Below the pieces are notes generated by a model. It was given only the letters and a program-made list of their open reading frames with translations. It did no database searches and was not told the origin of the DNA. A stretch of DNA of 64,000 nt from positions 186,001 to 250,000 of the forward strand of contig JAMZAV010000356.1 in NCBI GenBank assembly GCA_024449915.1, written 5' to 3'. Shown piece by piece: positions 34,751-46,598 of this stretch; position 1 is the stretch's first letter, and each line of letters opens with the position of its first letter. Origin of the DNA: Sweltsa coloradensis. Taxonomy: Eukaryota; Arthropoda; Insecta; Plecoptera; Chloroperlidae. Position numbers and translations under genes: made by a program.

Positions 34751-36087
34751 TTCAAAAAGTAGTACACTCAACAAGATGTTTTTCTTAGAAACGCACAATT
34801 TACGCATAACATATAAGATAACTAGAGATACGTGTTAAAGTGTTTTACGTTTTTGATGCTAATTTTACTAAAAATAATGTTTTTTAATGCCTATTGAGAA
34901 CTAGTTTAGCAATGTATTAAGTGTTTACTTGACTATATTGAATTGAAATGTTCCTATAATACATCATTTTACCAGTAGAAATGTAAGAAACACCCTACAT
35001 TAAGGGTTTTGGTGGGGAAAAAAACAATTGATGCAACAAAATGCCAAATTTATAAAAAATAATGCTAAATATTGTAAATTTCATGCTAAAAAAGTATCAC
35101 TAAAGATAATATGAGATAATCAATATAATGTGACTTAAATTGCATCACTTTTCGTCCGTTCGTCTTGTGTGCCACGGTTCACGTTAAAAATTATCTACCA
35201 TGTAATTATATTGATATTTCCTGTTGAATAAATATGACAGAGAATGTTATTTGTGGTCCTAGGGGGTCAGGGGCAACAAATAGAAAAACAAATTAAACTG
35301 AATTGAATTTTAATATTTTTAGCCAAGAACCTCTACCATAGAAATTCCATTTCGGAAATATAAGTAAAAGGAAAGCTTCGCTCCCTGTTTTTGATACTCA
35401 AGTGTACACCTTGTTGAAAAAATATATTAATTTTACTTATAAATAATAAATATGTATCCAGTGTTTTATTTCGTTAATAAGGAAATTTCAAACACATCGT
35501 GTAAACTACTGTAAAACAATAAATAAATAAACTGAGTTTAATTTAAAAAAATAGATTTTGGATTTTGTCTTCCTAAAAAATATCCTTATCCCAAAAAAAT
35601 ATACATAAAAAACCCTGTATTAATAAATTTATTGCGAAATTAGCTATTAGACCGAAATAACAATCAATATTTGAACTAGAATAATATAGGGTAAAAACAT
35701 ATATTATTAACCAAAAACCAGGACAAAAAATGATCACAATTATGATAATTTATTTCTACAAGCATGATTAGTTTAGCTTAGAATCATGCAATTAACGAAC
35801 GTATGTTCTTTCTTACATTTACAATACCGGGTCTGAAACCATCAAATGTAGAATGATTGTATTACCAGGGGAGAAAAACGCGTTGTGCCATGTTGGCAGA
35901 GTTGATTGTGGAGCATTGAGAATGTAGAGATGACAGACATTCTGTCGTGATATAAGTATACGATGCACTTCAGTCAAGTACTTTGATTTGTGCACAAGCA
36001 TGGTACACACCGAAGAGCGTACGTGAATGTCCAGCGTCACGCCAGAGCCAACAATGGCTGAAGACCGAAGATGGCTACCCGATATTG
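34751..36087. other. 3' flank of gene 1, no gene seen
   Basis: AT-rich. A short frame at 35819-36130 (minus) lacks coding features and runs into the next MITE. Confidence 0.4.
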
Positions 36088-36587
36088 AGGCTGCGTTCCA
36101 ATGCTTCTTTGCCCTGCTAGCCACTACCATCTAGCCACTAGGCTGCTTACTGCTACCTACTTACACCTTTGGGCATACACTTATGGCTAGATAGAAAAGT
36201 CATCAACAACCCTAACAATTAACATAAACAATAAACAAACCCTAACCTCACTTTTTCACATGAAACCATTGATAAGAATGCTTGACTGGATGTAAGTATT
36301 TGTATTTGATGTTATAATCAATTTTAATATCGTAATATCATCAATTCATAACACTTTAACTCCATAAGTAGCTTCTAGTTGTAGGTTTGTGGCTGCGAAA
36401 TTACTGGTCGCCATTTTGCTAGCAGGCTAGTAGGCTTCGTAGTGTATACTTTCGCCTGCTGTCTGCTGTTTGCTAGCCTGCTAGCCAAATCGGAGCTTTG
36501 GTCGCCTGCTATAGACTTCACTTCCGGTAAATGAGTCCACTAGGCTAGTACACTAGCGTGAAAATGAAGCATTGGAACGCAGCCTGA
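36088..36587. mobile_element. MITE with GGCTGCGTTCCAATGCTTC ends
   Basis: GAGGCTGCGTTCCAATGC at the left and GCATTGGAACGCAGCCTG at the right are inverted. The interior repeats GCTAG/CTAGC words (CTAGCCACTA, GCCTGCTAGCC). About 500 bp; superfamily uncertain. Confidence 0.65.
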
Positions 36588-37102
36588 ACCTATGTCTGAA
36601 CTTCGATAGCTGATTTATTGTCATTTCGATGTTCTAGTTCAAATTCAAGTTGAATTTGGAATGCTAGCGCCTTAAGGGGACACTTCTCGCAGCTCGTTAG
36701 CCCCATCTTTCCCATGTTATGTATCTTGGACTTGGATTAATAAAGATCTGGCTGATAAACGATTCAAGATAGTGTGTTATTCCTTACACAAGGTTCTTAT
36801 TAAAGCTTAGATTGATGCTCGGATGCTCTTTGAAGGTGATGTTTCAACAATTTGTTTTCTAAAGAACACAACAAACATACGCGAAGTATTGTCAAAACTG
36901 CCATTACGCATAAAACGCATTCGAAAGTACTGAAATGCCAAATAAAAAGCTGAAAAGATTTCTGGGAATACCTATGAATATCCAGTACCTTCTGAATGTA
37001 AAACGGAGTGTGCACTGCAGTCAGTCTATGTGTCAGTCTATGTCAGTGTGTCAGTCTATGTGTACGGCGTATCGTTGAGCCAAGTTTTGGTCTCACAACA
37101 TA

Positions 37103-37385
37103 CAGTGTTGGCTCGAGCGTTAAGCGCGCGACTCTGATTCGGGAGGTCCCGGATTCAAATCCCGTCGAGTCCGGCAATCCTGACTGAAGGTTTTTCCGAG
37201 GTTTTCCTCAGTCGTTAATGCGAATGTAAGGGATTGAGTCCTCTTAAACAGCCCTCGGACATCCCTTCACAATTGTTCTATCCGCAACATACCAAGTTAT
37301 AGACACCAGAAGAGGGGCATGAATATTGCACCCTGGGCAGGCTTTCCACAAAAATAATTAAAAATATTTATTTAAATTATTTGGT
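37103..37385 (+). mobile_element. tRNA-derived SINE, family S2
   Basis: The head has ACTCTGATTC and GGTCCCGGATTCAAATCCC (A/B-box region). The body has GGTTTTTCCGAGGTTTTCCT, a word common in invertebrate SINE bodies. It ends in AAAATAATTAAAAATATTTA. Confidence 0.65.
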
Positions 37386-38491
37386 CTCACAAGAAAAAAG
37401 TGACGGATTGTTTGTTTTTTTAGTCTAAGGCCCCCGCCGGTGGCAACAGTCATGACAGTTACTTTTTTCACGACTAAAACTGTTTGTTTGTTTATTTGTT
37501 TATTTGTGGCTACATTACAACAGGACGCAATGTCACTCAAGTTACCAAATATAACATAGGGTAACAAAACAATGCAAAATATTACTTTACAGTACAATAT
37601 AAAATTAGTTACATAAAGATGACTATAAATTATAATAATATAAACATGAATGTATGAGTGGTGTTGTATGTATGTTTGAGTGTATGATTGTGTTAGTTAG
37701 TGAGTGTGTATGTGTAAATATAAATTGTAAGTTCATGAAGGAGTGACTGAAGACATGCGTGAAGTTGATTATCGGTTATTTCTTTTACTTGATGACGAAA
37801 GTGAAAAATATTACTATTGTGCAAAACTAGATTAAGCCAGTTCAATGGCAAAATATTGGAAAGGTAGGAATACTTGTGCACATCAATGCGACTGGAAGGA
37901 ACATGAAACAGTTTATGTATTCGAGTGTTCTTTGGTGGCACACGATAATTCAATGACTCGCTCGCTGATACCTACAGCAGTAGCTGTTGTACACAAATTA
38001 CATATAAGTTTTAAAAAAACATTGGAGCATAGTACACAGATAATAATTGCATCCGATTAAGGCTGTTTGCCGAGCTCGGGCCATCTTTTTTAACAAAATA
38101 CGACTGATCGTCAAATCCAGCTAATTTCACAGACAGTCTGGACTGCTTTTTAACCTTAAATTTTCATCCAAAATATCTTCGTTTTTAAGAGGTTGTAAGG
38201 GTACCACATGCCGCTTTCAAATCTCGTTTTAATAATATTTCAAATTGTCTTTTACACAAAATTAGGAATTTACTACAAGTTAACTGTTTTGATGGCATAT
38301 TTACAGTAAGTTATTAAGAAAAGTAATTAATATTTAAAAAATGAGCTTTGATTTAGCATAGTTCACATTCTTACATGACATTTGGTGCAGACCCCAACCA
38401 GATAGGACAAACGATCGAACTTCCAAGTGATCCAGACTTTACCTCTGCGTTCTGCGTAAAAACCTGGTTTTCTCGAGCTCGGCCGACAGTC
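37386..38491. other. Intergenic sequence, no gene seen
   Basis: GTGTATG-type simple sequence near 37650-37710. 38080-38170 resembles 56090-56190 (GAGCTCGGGC, AAATCCAG words), a diverged repeat. Confidence 0.4.
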
Positions 38492-38495
38492 TTAA

Positions 38496-39254
38496 GGGCA
38501 CCCGGATGTAATCTGACTTTTTTAATTTGAATGGTTGAGTGAGTTCCTTAAAGTTTTAAGATTATGCGGGTGTAATTTGCTATAAAATTTAACGAGTACT
38601 TATGAATTTCCGAATATATGTGTTATCTAATTTGTAGAAAGAAACTAATTTTATGTTAGGGGTAGGTGTAAAAATAATTTTTTGCCATTCTAGCCTTTAG
38701 CAGCCTTTTGAGCCATTAACAAAACAAAGAACAAACAATTTGATACATTTTCGAAAAAAATTATAACGATTTGAAAATTTTCCCGGAAATTTGTAATAAA
38801 AAACATTTTCATGAAAATTCCCATCTCTAGGCCTGGGCCCACATTGACTTTATTTACAAACCAAAACTTTTCTGCAATTATCTCAGAAATATGTTTTTTC
38901 TCTATTTAATGTACCTTTTCTCAAGATTGGCTTGATAAACAGTTTTTAAAATTTCAGGGCATGTTGGCACAGGTATAGAACAGCATTTGAATGAGTCATA
39001 TTTCAATTCCCCCCCCCCCCTAATAATTGATATTAATTATGAAGCATGTAAAAATGTGGATAAATTTATGTTCTCATTCCATGACTTTTTTGGGGTCCAT
39101 TTTTTTAAATTCAAAATGTATTACATTCAATTTGCATAGAAAGGTTGTATCATTTACCTCAAAAAATTAATTTACTAGCTATAGCCATTCTTGAGATAAA
39201 GTACATCAAAGTTGATTAATTAAACATGGCTAGTATAGCCACATTTGGGTGCCC
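38496..39254. mobile_element. TTAA-flanked element with GGGCACCC ends
   Basis: GGGCACCCGGATGT and ACATTTGGGTGCCC are inverted ends, flanked by TTAA at 38492-38495 and 39255-39258. No transposase frame. Confidence 0.65.
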
Positions 39255-39258
39255 TTAA

Positions 39259-39937
39259 GCTAGTCTTATGGTTTATCGCTTGGGGTGTCAGTAAAATATG
39301 GTTTTATAAATTCTTAAATTTCGTTTTTTAATGTAAAAGTTGTTTTATGTGTTCATAATGTTTAAAGTCCCTCAATTGAATAACAGTGAATTATTAGTAG
39401 AGGGAGCGAACCTAATAAGTCTACAACGCAACTCAATTAACTCAAACGGCTCTAGATCTGTTATTTGTCTGTGAGTGAGTGACTTTGCTGCAGAACGGCC
39501 GAACGGCTAAACAGATTGAGCTTAAATTTTTAACAGACATCCGCTACAAGTATTTATTTTTATTTATTATTAGTATTTTAAATAAATCTGTCTGAATTTA
39601 TGCCTTTAAAACAAATAAATAATAAAACATCCTCTGAATGACCCTAAAAAAATCATCTTTCTCCTTTTTTTGTCATATGAAATAGCAACAGCTCGAACTT
39701 TTTAAATAATTTAGTAAATATGTTAATTCCTTTTAGTAATACATTATTTGTATTCATATACACTAGAATTTAACTCAGTTTTTTGAACGGCTGAACGGTT
39801 TTAAAAGATTTTAAACTCGTATGTGATTTCATGTTACGAAATAAATTCATCACAAGACTTTATAAGAAACCAAAGATAGCATATCTCCAGGATTTAGCAC
39901 ACTGCAAGTATAAACACGTGGTTCACACGCGCAGCGA

Positions 39938-39968
<31 letters not shown>

Positions 39969-40000
39969 CAGCTGGCACGTGATGAATATTGTAAGAACCA
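39259..40000. other. Upstream flank of gene 2
   Basis: Holds GAACGGCCGAACGGCTAAAC-type repeat debris (39490-39520, 39785-39800) and a (CT)n run at 39937-39964. Confidence 0.45.
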
Positions 40001-40003
40001 AGG

Positions 40004-40013
40004 TATATAAATA
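40004..40013 (+). promoter_or_regulatory. TATA box of gene 2
   Basis: TATATAAATA lies 47 bases upstream of the start codon, implying a leader of roughly 25 bases. Confidence 0.6.
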
Positions 40014-40059
40014 TGTGTTGCACGTATCATAAAGTGAACAGGTGTAACAGCCCAGCAAA

Positions 40060-43000
40060 ATGTCATTTATGGCAGAGGCAATCATTACAGTTCTACTGTT
40101 GGGTTTAATGGTAAGGATGAATAATTATTTCTTTTTACAAGGAATAATTGAGCGAGCGTAGCGAGCGTCTCCACTTGACTCTTATGGCTCGAATGTCTGT
40201 TTTTGTTTTGTTTTTTTTGTTTTTTCTGTTACTGCTTCGATACAGGTCGCACCGTTTCTCTGATTGACCTGAAATTTTGCACACATGTACATACCACCTA
40301 GGCGGGTTGCTGTATAGTTTTTGAACAAAATCCAATCATTGGTTATAAAAAATAAAAAATAAAAAATAAAAAAATAAAAAAATAAAAATGTACCGATCGT
40401 TATGAAATTTTGCAGGGTCAATAAGTACAACATTCTCTTCTATTTTCCAAAATTTTCAGCTAAATCGGTCAAGACCTTAAAGACTTATTGGTAATCATAA
40501 TTCGAAAAATGATGTTAAAAAATGAAGGAGGCAGTGAAGATACAAAGATACACTTTAGAAGGCATGACGTCAATTAGTACATTGCGAAGATGTTGGAATA
40601 GTTTAGTGTACAATGTCAATATCCAGTTAGGCCTACACTGTGTGGTGGGCCTTATGGAAATGTCGTACTCGGGTCATGTTGCACGTACCGGTGCTCGCTC
40701 AACAACGCGTCCAACTGAGCGTTTTCCTAGTAGGGTAGAACTCATAAGAGGAAGCAAAGCTAATTAAGCGAGCGTCTCCACTTAAATCTTATGGCTCGAA
40801 TGTCTGTTTTTTCTGTTACTGCTTCGGTACAGGTCGCACCGTTTCTCTGATCGACCTGAAATTTTGCACACATGTACATCGGGTTGCTGTATAGTTTTTG
40901 AACAAAATCTGTTCGTTGGTTATAAAAATAAAAAATAATAAAATAAAAAAATGAAAATGTTCCGATCGTTATGAAATTTTGCAGGGTCAATAAGTACAAC
41001 ATTCTCCCTTATTTTACAAATTTTTAGCTAAATCGGTCAAGACCTTAAGAAAGAAAGAAATTACATTTTAACAAAAGTAACGTTACCATGGCAACGTCAA
41101 TCAAAGAAATCAAAAAGTTAAAATAGTTTTCCCAAAGAAATGATGTCAAGGTCCTATAGATGGCGGTGGATTTTATCCATTCTCTCCTATTTTACAAATT
41201 TTCAGCTCAATCGGTCAAGACAAAGACTTATTGAGCGAGCGAAGCGAGCGTCTCCACTTGACTCTTATGGCTCCAATGTCTGTTTTTTTTTTTTTTTTTT
41301 TTTTCTGTTACTGCTTCGATACAGGTCGCACCGTTTCTCTGATCGACCTGAAATTTTGCACACATGTACATACCACCTAGGCGGGTTGCTGTATAGTTTT
41401 GTGGCAAAATCGTTCAAAAAGTTAAAAAGTTACATTAAAGTTAATCGAAAGTTTTTTTTTTAAACTAAACGGCGACAAAATCTGAGGTGGCCAAATCATT
41501 AAGAATGTCCGTCCGATCACGAATATGTTATTTTTATTTTGATCCGATAAGTAGTGTAGATGGAAATTACATTATAACAAAGTCCCGTTACCATGGCAAC
41601 GGAAAGTCGCACAGCTTTTTTGGCTCATGATAGCGGTCAAACGGAGGCTCGGATCGAGTTGAAATTTTGACCATCCGCAAGTTTCGTTCCCGATTGAATG
41701 CCATTAGTTTTGTGGTAAAATCGTTCAAAAAGTTATAAAGTTACATTAAAGTTAATCTAAAGTTTTTTTTTAAAAACTAAACGGCGACAAAATCTGAGGT
41801 AGCCAAATCATTTAGAATGTCCGTCCGGTCACGAATATGTTAATTTTATTTTGATCCGATAAGTAGTGTAGATAGCAATTACATTTTAACAAAAGTAACG
41901 TTACCATGGCAACGAAAAGTCGCACAAGAATTCTGGTCACTATGTACTGCCACCTAGAAGAAATCAAGAGTAAAATAGTTTTCCCAAAGAAATGATGTCA
42001 AGGTCCTCTAGATGGCGGTGGATTTTATCCATTCTCTCCTATTTTACAAATTTTATTTTACAACATTATGGGAATGTCGTACTCGGGTCGTGTTGCACGT
42101 ACCGGTGCTCGCTCAACAACGCGTCCAACTGAGCGTTTTCCTAGTTGGTATGTAACATTATGGGATTGTCGTACTCGGGTCGTGTTGCACGTACCGGTGC
42201 TCGCTCAACAACGCGACGGGACTTTAGCGTTTTCCTAGTTGAGCGAGCGTAGCGAGCGTCTCCACTTGACTCTTATGGCTCGAATGTCTGTTTTTTTTTT
42301 CTGTTATGCTTCGGTACAGGTCGCACCGTTTCTCTGGTCGACCTGAAATTTTGCACACATGTACATACCACCTAGGCGGGTTGCTGTATAGTTTTTGAAC
42401 AAAATCCGATCATTGGTTATAAAAAAAAAAAAAAAAAATTAAAAAAAAAAAATTAAAATTAAAATGTTCCGATCGTTATGAAATTTTGCAGGGTCAATAA
42501 GTACAACATTCTCTACTTTTTTCCAAATTTTCAGCTAAATCGTTTAAGACCTTAAAGACTTATTGGTAATCATAATTCGAAAAATGATGTTAAAAATGAA
42601 GGAGGCACTGAAGATACAAAGATACACTTTAGAAGGCATGACGTGAATTAGAACAATGCAAAGATGTTGGAATAGAATATAGTGTACAATGTCAATATCC
42701 AGTTAGGCCTACACTGTGTGGTGGGCCTTATGGGAATGTCGTACTCGGGTCATGTTGCACGTACCGGTGCTCGCTAAACAACGCGTCCAACTGAGCGTTT
42801 TCTTAGTAGGGTAGAACTCATAAGAGGGAGCAAAGCTAATTGAGCGAGCGTCTACACTTGACTCTTATGGCTCGAATGTCTGTTTTTTTCTGTTACTGCT
42901 TCGATACAGGTCGCACCTTTTCTCTGATCGACCTGAAATGTTGCACACATTTACATACCACCTCTGCGGGTTGCTGTATAGTTTTTGAACAAAATCCGAT

Positions 43001-46000
43001 AGTTGGTTATAAAAACTCTAAAAAATAAATAAAATGTTCCGATCGTAATGAAATTTTGCAGGGTCAAAAAGTACAACATTTTCTCTTATTTTACAAATTT
43101 TCAGTTAAATCGGTCAAGAACTTAAAGACTTATTGGTATGTAACATTATGGGAATGTCGTACTCGGGTCGTGTTGCACGTACCGGTGCTCGCTCAACAAC
43201 GCGACGGGACTTTAGCGTTTTCCTAGTTAAGCAACAGCGGCCCCGATTCATGTACATTTTATTCCGGGTATAGGTGGTATAAGGACGGGATAATGCCTGG
43301 TTAAGTCTGTCTAGGCAACTTGTATCCAATAAAAATCCCCAATGCAACACGAACACAATAAATGTTATTTTCCACTGCCTTCCACAGCCATGTAAATCAG
43401 CAGATAAGCAGAACAATACTGAAAATTTGCACCGTCCTTTGTTTTACATTTTTATTTAGGTTGTGTTCCGCAAAGGCGACCAGAACGACCAGTCTACGAC
43501 CAATGGAATTTAAGTAAACACAATTCGCACCAATGACAAATCAGATTTGCAAGAAACGTATGCGATGCGTTGCTGTTTTCACTGTTGTGGTCGAGACCAA
43601 GAAGCCCACAGTTTTATTCCGGTCGTGGGCTGGTCTTGAAGAAAGCGCGGTTATTTCAAATTCTTTCATTGAAAATCATGGAATAATGTCAACTTCCGAC
43701 AATGTTCCTGTAACTACACATGGGTAGACAATAATTCATTCATTCTTTCATTCAAATCATTCATTTATTTAGTAAATGATATGATTTATGTAACAATTTA
43801 ACGAGATATCACAACTTTTCATTAAAACACGGCCTTGTAGATGCAAGCACCATCTCGGAGCCAAGGCAGTCCCCAACAATCAGACGTTGAGTGAAACAAT
43901 GAAAATAACAATACCCAGTCGAGCCCAGAATGGTCGACCGGTCGCCTTTACGGAACACAACCTTTGTGACCTGCAGAAGATTGTGTGAGATAAGAAAAGA
44001 TAAAGCTTATTATTGCCGTACACCATTGTATAGCCTAGGACTATCGTACTATTGTTGGATGAGCGAAGCGAAGAAATTAATTTCACCGATCCCCCAAAAA
44101 ATTTAGCTCCGTTGTTTTTTTTTTTTTTTTTTTTTTGGTTTTTCCGTCTGTTTGTTCGCTCTCTACCGGGCAAACGGCATATGCGATCTTGATGAAAATT
44201 TGACACGACCTTCGTTTTCTCTGAACTTAGACTTGCCACGTTTTTGGGTACAATCGAAGAAATATTTCTCATGAATATCATACTTTTACGATTTTTTTCG
44301 ATTTTTAGTGCGATATTTTCGTGACATTTGGGCTGATTCTGACCAAACGGGTAGGTCTACAACGTTCATATTTCACATGGACATTAAGGTTATGGTGATA
44401 AAGTACCTTTTGAAAGAAAAAAAAAGTTGAAAAAGTTTGCCAGAATTCATAGAAATAAAGCTTTCAATATAATTTTTTTACGGTTTAGTGCTATATTTTC
44501 GTGCCATTTGGGCCGATTATGACCAAACGGGTGGGGCTACAACGTTCATATTATACATGGACATTAAGGTTTTGGTGATGAAGTACCTTTAGAAAGAAAA
44601 AGTTGAAAAAGTTAGCCAGAATCCATAGAAATAAAGCCTTTAATATAAGTTTTTTACGGCAAATTATAACAAATTGACAAGTTTCAATAGAAACTTGACA
44701 ACAATCACCTACAATGCGTAGGCAGCAAAACAAAGCACTTGCAAAAGTAAAGATATCCCACGCAAACACAAAACTTTAAAAAAACTCATCCATCAACGCG
44801 GCGGGACTTAAGCGTTTCCCTAGTTTATTATTGGATGAGCGAAGCGAAGACTTCAATTTTACTGACCCCTCAAAAAATTTAGCTCGGATGTTTTTTTTTC
44901 CTGTTTGTTCGCTCTCTACCGGGAAATTGCATATGCGATCTTGATGAAAATTAAAGGGGACCTTCAAAATCTCTGAACTTAGACCTGCCATGTTTTTGGG
45001 TACAATCGAAGAAATATTTCTCATGAATGTCGTACTTTTACGATTTTTTCCCGATTTTTAGTGCGATATTTTCGTGACATTTGGGCCGATTATGACCAAA
45101 CGGGTGGGGCTACAACGTTCATATTTTTCATGGACATTAAAGTTATGGTGATGTATTGCTTTCTGAAAGAAAAAAATTAAAAAGTTAGCCAAAATCCATA
45201 GAATAAAGGTTAAATATGAGTTTTTTGAGGATTATAATAACAATTGACAAGAAACAATACCAACTTGACAACAATCACCTACAAATGCATTCAAAAAGCA
45301 ATTGCAAAGGAAAAGTGGTCCCACGCAAACTAAAAAACTTACAAAAAGCTCATTCATCAACGCGACTGAAAAAAGCGTTTGCGAAGCTTCCTCGTTTATT
45401 TGATTGGATGAAGAAACGTTTGACATGCTGTTAAATCTAGTAACTCCATTAATACAAAAAACAGTATACTGTTTGTTATGTTGTAGTCAACGTGTCTATG
45501 TAAAAAGTCTGACATAACCTAGAAAGATGGTGTTGTTCAACAATTCACCTGTTTCTGTTTACATCACGTAAGAAAAAGCTGATCGCTGATTGGATTAAAA
45601 TTTGCTAGCACAGTTTCACCACCATACACGCTCAAACTTGCTGTCAAGTATGCAAAAGCTTGTTTAAAATATCAAGCAGTGCTTGATTTAACATAAACCA
45701 ATATTTTGGCAAGCACAGACCCCAAAAAATAGCAACAACCAAAACAATTTGGCTTGTACAAGATCGGCATGACAATCATGCAAAACCGATCGTGGGTAGG
45801 GGCCATAAGAGCTGGGAAATGAATTTTTAAACTTATGGGGGGGGGGGGCTAGTTATTCCCCCCTTACCCCCAAGGTCACCAAAACATTATCTTTAACTCC
45901 TGTTGAAAGGCAATACCGAAACAAACAGCATGTCAATGGACGTCATGTTCGGTTTTCAACGTGAGACGTGACACAGACGTACTTACGGACAAGGGACGGA

Positions 46001-46598
46001 CAGATAAGTGATGTTAATATATGGGGGCTCCGTGAAATCGTATTTCTCTCGCACTTACACGCATTTTACAAAATGTAGGGAGGAAATAAACATGACTATT
46101 ATGCCTAATCAAATTTTCATAAATCACCTTTTTAATAGTTGTTTTTACATATATCTTCTTAATATCTTCTAAATGGCACTTACATGTGGCATTACTCATG
46201 AATATGACATTAATTGTTTCTTTTAGCTCCAGGGAATCTTCGTCGTCCCTGCGCATGGGATGAATTTTTATCCATTCAGCAACCAACAAGTGCAACCCTC
46301 AAAGGGCCTCGGGCAGATGGTCATCCCGACATGGACCAACCAGCTGACCAACTGGGTAAGGCCCTACACGCAATTAAACTACCACCAATTGGCCTACCCA
46401 TTAAATCATCCGGCAATACCCAACTCATTATGGGGCAACCTGCCATGGAACCAACATGGTGGCAACCCGCTATGGAACCAACATGGTGGCAACCAACAAG
46501 GTGGCAAGCCGCAAGGTGTCAAGCCGCAAGGTGGCAAGCAGCCAGGTGGCAAGCCGCAAGGTGGCAAGCAGCCAGGTGGCAAGCAGCCAGGTCACTAG
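40060..46598 (+). CDS. Gene 2: secreted Asn/Gln/Gly-rich repeat protein, two exons
   Basis: Exon 1 is 40060-40110 (MSFMAEAIITVLLLGLM, donor GTAAGG). Exon 2 is 46227-46598 (acceptor TTCTTTTAG, LQGIFVVPAHGMNFYPFSNQ..., TAG). The phase-0 intron splits the signal peptide; AIITVLLLGLMLQGIFVV is the hydrophobic core and cleavage near PAHG is likely. The product is 140 residues. The mature chain is Asn/Gln/Tyr/Trp-rich at first (WTNQLTNWVRPYTQLNYHQL), has two WNQHGGN units, then pentapeptides GGKPQ, GVKPQ, GGKQP repeated about six times, ending PGH. No Cys. This resembles structural secretions such as matrix or adhesive proteins in style only. The 6.1-kb intron is almost entirely mobile elements. 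First-exon size and phase equal those of genes 4 and 5. Confidence 0.75.
40148..40730 (+). mobile_element. Helentron-like element family C, copy 1, complete ends
   Basis: TTGAGCGAGCGTAGCGAGCG start. Body with TACAGGTCGCACCGTTTCTC and ATTTTGCACACATGTACATA. 3' end GCTCGCTCAACAACGCG, a hairpin AACGC..GCGTT and CCTAG. Confidence 0.7.
40764..41230 (+). mobile_element. Helentron-like element family C, copy 2, without a 3' end
   Basis: Starts TTAAGCGAGCG. Family C body to about 41053, then family D-like sequence (GTTACCATGGCAACG), running into the next copy at 41231 with no CTAG end. Confidence 0.55.
41231..42238 (+). mobile_element. Helentron-like element, C/D chimera with two successive 3' ends
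   Basis: TTGAGCGAGCG start with a family C head, then two family D segments (41400-41640 and 41640-42060). Complete 3' ends with hairpin and CTAG occur at 42141-42144 and again at 42235-42238. Confidence 0.65.
42239..42806 (+). mobile_element. Helentron-like element family C, copy 4
   Basis: Begins TTGAGCGAGCG immediately after the CTAG of the preceding element, with no base between. Ends GCTCGCTAAACAACGCG, a hairpin and TCTTAG. Confidence 0.7.
42840..43226 (+). mobile_element. Helentron-like element family C, copy 5
   Basis: TTGAGCGAGCG start; shortened body; ends CTCAACAACGCGACGGGAC, a hairpin and CCTAG. Confidence 0.65.
43459..43965. repeat. Inverted-repeat element with GTTGTGTTCCGCAAAGGCGACC ends
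   Basis: GTTGTGTTCCGCAAAGGCG at 43460 and its near-complement ending 43965 enclose about 500 bp. No clear target duplication. The left end follows TTTATTTAG and is open for 17 codons, which mimics a terminal exon. Confidence 0.5.
44055..44823 (+). mobile_element. Helentron-like element family A, copy 1
   Basis: TTGGATGAGCGAAGCG start. Two sub-repeats around ACCAAACGGGTGGGGCTAC; 3' end CTCATCCATCAACGCGGCGG, a hairpin and CCTAG. Confidence 0.65.
44831..45394 (+). mobile_element. Helentron-like element family A, copy 2
   Basis: Starts TTGGATGAGCG eight bases after copy 1 ends. Ends CATCAACGCGACTGAAAAAA, GCGTTTGCGAAGC and CCTCG. Same orientation, so the two form a near head-to-tail pair. Confidence 0.65.
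45395..46226. other. End of the gene 2 intron
   Basis: Contains an interspersed repeat F copy (45870-46050) and a poly-G run at 45839. No exon was found other than 46227. Confidence 0.5.

Noticed and set aside
40522..40767. Open frame of 81 codons in the gene 2 intron
   Set aside because: It lies within a Helentron-like element and runs through its terminal hairpin; the similar copy at 42600-42810 does not keep the frame.
43459..43512. Possible alternative terminal exon for gene 2 (VVFRKGDQNDQSTTNGI, stop)
   Set aside because: The acceptor and frame are open, but the sequence is one end of an inverted-repeat element whose other copy lies at 43918-43965, so the fit is probably chance.
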